Positions 6,886 through 7,718 of a DNA stretch of 7,718 nucleotides are shown one piece after another. The position numbers were made by a program, and so were the translations under genes. The number at the start of each line of letters is the position of its first letter. Position 1 is the stretch's first letter. Below the pieces are notes generated by a model. It saw nothing but the letters and a program-made list of their open reading frames with translations, had not been told where the DNA came from and ran no database searches. The stretch comes from Candidatus Cloacimonadota bacterium (GTDB taxonomy: Bacteria; Cloacimonadota; Cloacimonadia; Cloacimonadales; Cloacimonadaceae). The DNA is taken from assembly GCA_017995495.1 (NCBI GenBank), contig JAGOIS010000072.1, forward strand, positions 1 to 7,718, given 5' to 3'.

Positions 6886-7718
6886 TCAGATCTGGTTGTG
6901 GCAAACTTCGCGCAGGGCTTTGAGATGTTTGGCCACGATCTTGTCGCGCATTTTCTTTTCCGGATGGATCACGCTTACGCCCGCGTTATTGACCCCGCCA
7001 ATTTCCACCAGCAAGGCCAGGGTGCCGTGGATGTGGAAAAAGTAGTTGCGGGCGCTGCCCATCCTGCTGCCGGGAGTGGGGCTGACCTCGTAAGTTCCGC
7101 GCTGATAGTCTTTTGGGATCAGGCGGGCATAATCGCGGGCAAATTTCTCCAATTCCGCGTAGGCTTGGGCCTGTTTCTCGCTTTTGCCGTTCAGGGCGGG
7201 CAGGAAGATCTTTTCGCTCAGCGCGCCGGAGGGCGAACTGTGGTAAAAAATGGCGTGGTCGAAATGCTGTTTCTGCGCCAACAGGGTGATGGCCAGGATC
7301 TCCCGCTCGGAAGCGGGTTCTGTTCCCTTATAGTTCTGATGGGTTGCCGGCAGGTCCGCGAATTCATCCCAGAAAACCGGATAATTGCGGTTGAGGTCCA
7401 CTCCGTCGTCGGGAAGGTCGAGTCTGCCGTTGGCATTGGTGTCGCGGTTGTTTTTGCGTTTATTGGCGCACAGGCCTGCGGAAACCACTCTGTGCCCCTC
7501 CGGATTGAGGGTGGGCACGATCCAGAAGCGGAATTGACCCAGAAGGGCATCGATCTTTTTATCCGCGCGGTTTTGGACGGCCAGCTGCTCGGCCCATTCC
7601 AGCACCACCTCCAGGCCCAGCACCTCATCGCCGTGATGCTGGCCGATCAGCAGCACGTTCCGCCTGGCCTGGGGACGGCCGATGTCCAGGCAGTAAATGG
7701 GCAGATTTTCGCTGCCGC
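6886..7718 (-). CDS. M14-family zinc carboxypeptidase, 5' end outside window
   Basis: The reverse strand is open from the right edge to TGA at 6886, giving 276 visible residues; the N-terminus is cut off. The frame reads past the GTG at 7656 with conserved-looking sequence (LPIYCLDIGRPQARRNVLLIGQ), so the true start is beyond the window. Key residues, numbered from the first visible codon: the zinc motif His28-x-x-Glu31 in QHHGDEV; the third zinc ligand His159 in IFYHSSPSG; the C-terminal carboxylate-binding pair Asn109-Arg110 in DGVDLNRNYP; and the catalytic base Glu238 in LALLVEIGG. All are present, so it should be an active metallopeptidase cleaving the C-terminal residue of peptides or of cell-wall stems. 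A DTNANGRLD loop (92-100) just before DLNRN resembles a calcium-binding DxNxNGxxD loop. Any signal peptide would lie outside the window; most relatives with this layout are exported. No sorting domain follows the catalytic part. It converges on the hydF side and is not part of either operon. Confidence 0.92.
   Translation of the reverse strand, partial: GSENLPIYCLDIGRPQARRNVLLIGQHHGDEVLGLEVVLEWAEQLAVQNRADKKIDALLGQFRFWIVPTLNPEGHRVVSAGLCANKRKNNRDTNANGRLDLPDDGVDLNRNYPVFWDEFADLPATHQNYKGTEPASEREILAITLLAQKQHFDHAIFYHSSPSGALSEKIFLPALNGKSEKQAQAYAELEKFARDYARLIPKDYQRGTYEVSPTPGSRMGSARNYFFHIHGTLALLVEIGGVNNAGVSVIHPEKKMRDKIVAKHLKALREVCHNQI

Noticed and set aside
6662..6904. 80-codon reverse-strand frame in the convergent gap
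   Set aside because: It overlaps the end of the carboxypeptidase gene, has no SD or domain, and consists largely of the GC-rich complementary arms.
1..7718. CRISPR array, tRNA, rRNA or insertion sequence
   Set aside because: No regularly spaced repeats, tRNA arms, rRNA motifs, transposase frames or terminal repeats were seen on either strand.

Overview
The window reads as chromosomal DNA from a GC-rich anaerobic bacterium. The best guess is a Cloacimonadota-like lineage. That rests on two secreted proteins with the Y-rich, FN3-type architecture common there (an N-terminal module of the IGDG...YNYS...YNGTGNL kind, and a C-terminal WDAVAGAAWYQIY...FYKVSA module), together with an [FeFe]-hydrogenase maturase. 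This taxonomic call is inference; no rRNA or other marker gene is present.

Layout. The left 60% is a leftward gene block: an AAA-type ATPase (4511 to 3384), then ovoA (3335 to 1221), then a secreted FN3-domain protein that starts on the last base of the ovoA stop and runs off the left edge. Spacings of 48 nt and -1 nt, with a good Shine-Dalgarno before each start, suggest one operon. A 193-nt divergent intergenic region (4512-4704) carries one sigma70-like promoter for each direction, with a compact cluster of TTACGC/GCGTAA inverted repeats between them. To its right, hydF runs rightward (4705-5919) and ends on a hairpin. Next comes a 5'-truncated fragment of a secreted protein (5992-6582), then about 300 nt of non-coding DNA with overlapping complementary arms. 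The last gene is a leftward M14 zinc carboxypeptidase that enters from the right edge.

Function. OvoA joins cysteine to histidine using O2 and a non-heme iron, and it carries its own methyltransferase for ovothiol synthesis. HydF is a GTPase and Fe-S scaffold that builds the oxygen-sensitive [FeFe]-hydrogenase active site. Having both side by side suggests an anaerobe that makes an antioxidant thiol, or an OvoA that works under trace oxygen. No ovoB, hydE or hydG lies in the window. The roles of the ATPase and the secreted protein in the ovoA operon are unknown. The main candidates for follow-up are the ATPase-ovoA-secreted protein operon and its palindrome-rich divergent control region.
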